Assembly (NCBI GenBank): GCA_030562195.1
Contig: JAUJPP010000011.1
Span: 3,534,001-3,598,000 of the forward strand
Source of the DNA: Nipponacmea schrenckii
Lineage: Eukaryota; Mollusca; Gastropoda; Lottiidae
Direction: 5' to 3'
DNA length: 64,000 bases
The position numbers and the translations under genes were made by a program. Under the pieces are notes generated by a model, which saw nothing but the letters and a program-made list of their open reading frames with translations, had not been told where the DNA came from and ran no database searches. Shown in pieces: positions 62,519 through 64,000 of the stretch. Each line of letters starts with the position of its first letter. Position 1 is the stretch's first letter.

Positions 62519-64000
62519 CCCTCATAAAATATTCAATCTGAGTATTTTTATTTCTTTACCATGTATTTTTTGGTTACTTCACTCAGTAGATTTATTTAAA
62601 AATTTAATGTTTAGGAATCAGGAGGGAGGAGTCTGCTTACCAAATTCGTGTAACCCTAAATAATTCTAAAACAATTCCGACTTCACAGTGGGTGATGAAT
62701 CGTATCTAAGCAATAATATTATTGTAAATTTTTGATGAAGATAAAATAATTGAACAACCAAGGGTATGTATTATATATCAGCTCAGTTCATTATTAACAC
62801 TGTTATCAACTGGTCCAATATCACTTTACTTTATAAACAGGAACAATAAGACTTCCTAAAAACAATTATCTAATTCACACACCTTATTCTCAAAAACTTC
62901 AGACAGACAAAAGCCAGATTTTAAGAAATATAGTAATCTGATTGGATAATAAAACAGAATTTAAAATAAATTTTAGTGATTGACCAATCAGATGACTGAA
63001 TAATAAAAACATCTAGAGTTTAAGAGAAGAAGTCTGAAGTAATTTATAATTCATTGTTGTATTAAATTAACGACAATATCTTCAAAATAAAATTCTAAAT
63101 TCTCGGCAAAGCAAAATAAATTTATGTGTAAATATATAAAAAAAATTTAGGTCAAATGACAAAATATTTCTAATAATAGTTTGAAAGCATTTGGTTATTA
63201 TCTTTGACGCGAGCCGATTATGTGCCGTGTGTTCTGATGCCTGTGCCAGGCCTTTCGAGAGTCAGCATGGCAAAAAAAATATTCTGGTAAAAGCACATTT
63301 CACAAGACTAAAGATATTTTATTTTATCATTATTATGTAAGGTAGTTTGTCATTCTTTATCTTTTTAAATCTCGATGGTTTTGTTTCTGTTTTGTTTTTA
63401 AGGTTACTTCACTCCTCTTCTATGATCTGACACGAATCTTTTTAAAATCATGTTCTGTGAAATTTTGACCTTAAAGCAACAAAAACTGCCCTAGTTTGTG
63501 CTAATCAATCAAATCACAGTCATAATTTGTTGAAAAGTTATGTACCTTATTATTATCAAAAAAGTATGTTATACCATAATATATTCACTTGCGAATTTTC
63601 AAACACTGTCAAAAGTGACTTGACACTATATATCAAAATTGTATCAAGACCATTGATTGGTTGCATAATAAATGACCTAGAATAGGAGATGTATAACAAT
63701 AATGTCAGATCACAGATGATAAGTGGAGTTACCTAAAAAGAAAACAAACAAGGAAGCATCCAGATTAACATTCTCTTAAGTTTTGGATTCTTTTCTTCTT
63801 TAAATCTGTTTCTATCCTCACATAACAACAGGGCATCTATTTATTAACAACAACTTGTTGTTATGGAAACGGTCTCAATGACAGGAGTTGTCTACCCTGA
63901 TACAAATAATTCTATACCAGTACAACTTGCATCAGTAGAATTTATAGAAATATAAAATATAATTTTTATTGTTCATCAATGCTGCTCACTCTCCAATCGA
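62519..64000. other. AT-rich DNA, no gene recognised
   Basis: No open frame with a recognisable domain, no tandem repeat. A brief GC-richer stretch at 63205-63275 stands out, but I cannot assign it. Confidence 0.5.

Noticed and set aside
63205..63275. GC-richer patch possibly ending a minus-strand coding exon
   Set aside because: The frame is short, has no recognisable domain and no convincing acceptor, so it was not annotated as coding.

Overview
The window looks like part of an AT-rich, intron-rich invertebrate animal genome. A lophotrochozoan, most likely a mollusc, is my guess; it rests on general repeat style and is not proven. About 46 exons belong to one protein type, hemicentin, a very large secreted basement-membrane protein. 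No bacterial-style genes, RNA genes or CRISPR arrays are present.

Layout. (1) 1-10154, minus strand: six exons encode five tandem I-set Ig domains. One of these domains is split by a 6.8-kb intron that is almost entirely a 37-bp minisatellite. (2) 10155-10654 is a run of exactly 500 N, followed by a 293-bp poly-A run. (3) 11104-15617 is a 58-bp minisatellite that runs directly into the first plus-strand exon. (4) 15618-51235, plus strand: the C-terminal half of a hemicentin gene. It holds nine Ig domains (three single-exon, six split over two exons), six TSP1 exons, a three-exon nidogen G2F domain, nine calcium-binding EGF-like exons with a linker exon between EGF7 and EGF8, and a fibulin-type C-terminal module ending in a stop codon at 51233-51235. 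Nearly all exons use phase-1 boundaries. The N-terminus (normally a VWA domain and many more Ig domains) is not in the window. (5) 51236-51770 is 3'UTR with polyadenylation signals. (6) 51865-59070 is a large 20/21-bp satellite field. (7) 59070-64000 is AT-rich non-coding DNA with a 40-bp minisatellite.

Most striking signals. Two intronic minisatellites, about 78 x 58 bp and about 70 x 35 bp, are each built from the 3' splice acceptor plus the first bases of the exon that follows them. The gene therefore carries scores of near-identical decoy acceptors before an Ig exon and before an EGF exon; the decoys lead into frameshifts or in-frame stops. A third, single-copy exon-start duplication lies at 38645-38735. 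Minisatellites of other families fill many of the remaining introns. One satellite family whose unit carries TGAGTCA lies in opposite orientation in an intron and downstream of the gene.

Quality. The strand switch at the N gap suggests a misoriented contig. Frameshifts in at least two exons, one badly eroded exon and indel-rich repeat stretches suggest locally unpolished long-read sequence. Exon borders were read by eye from splice sites, phase and domain continuity, so they are models rather than transcript-supported calls.
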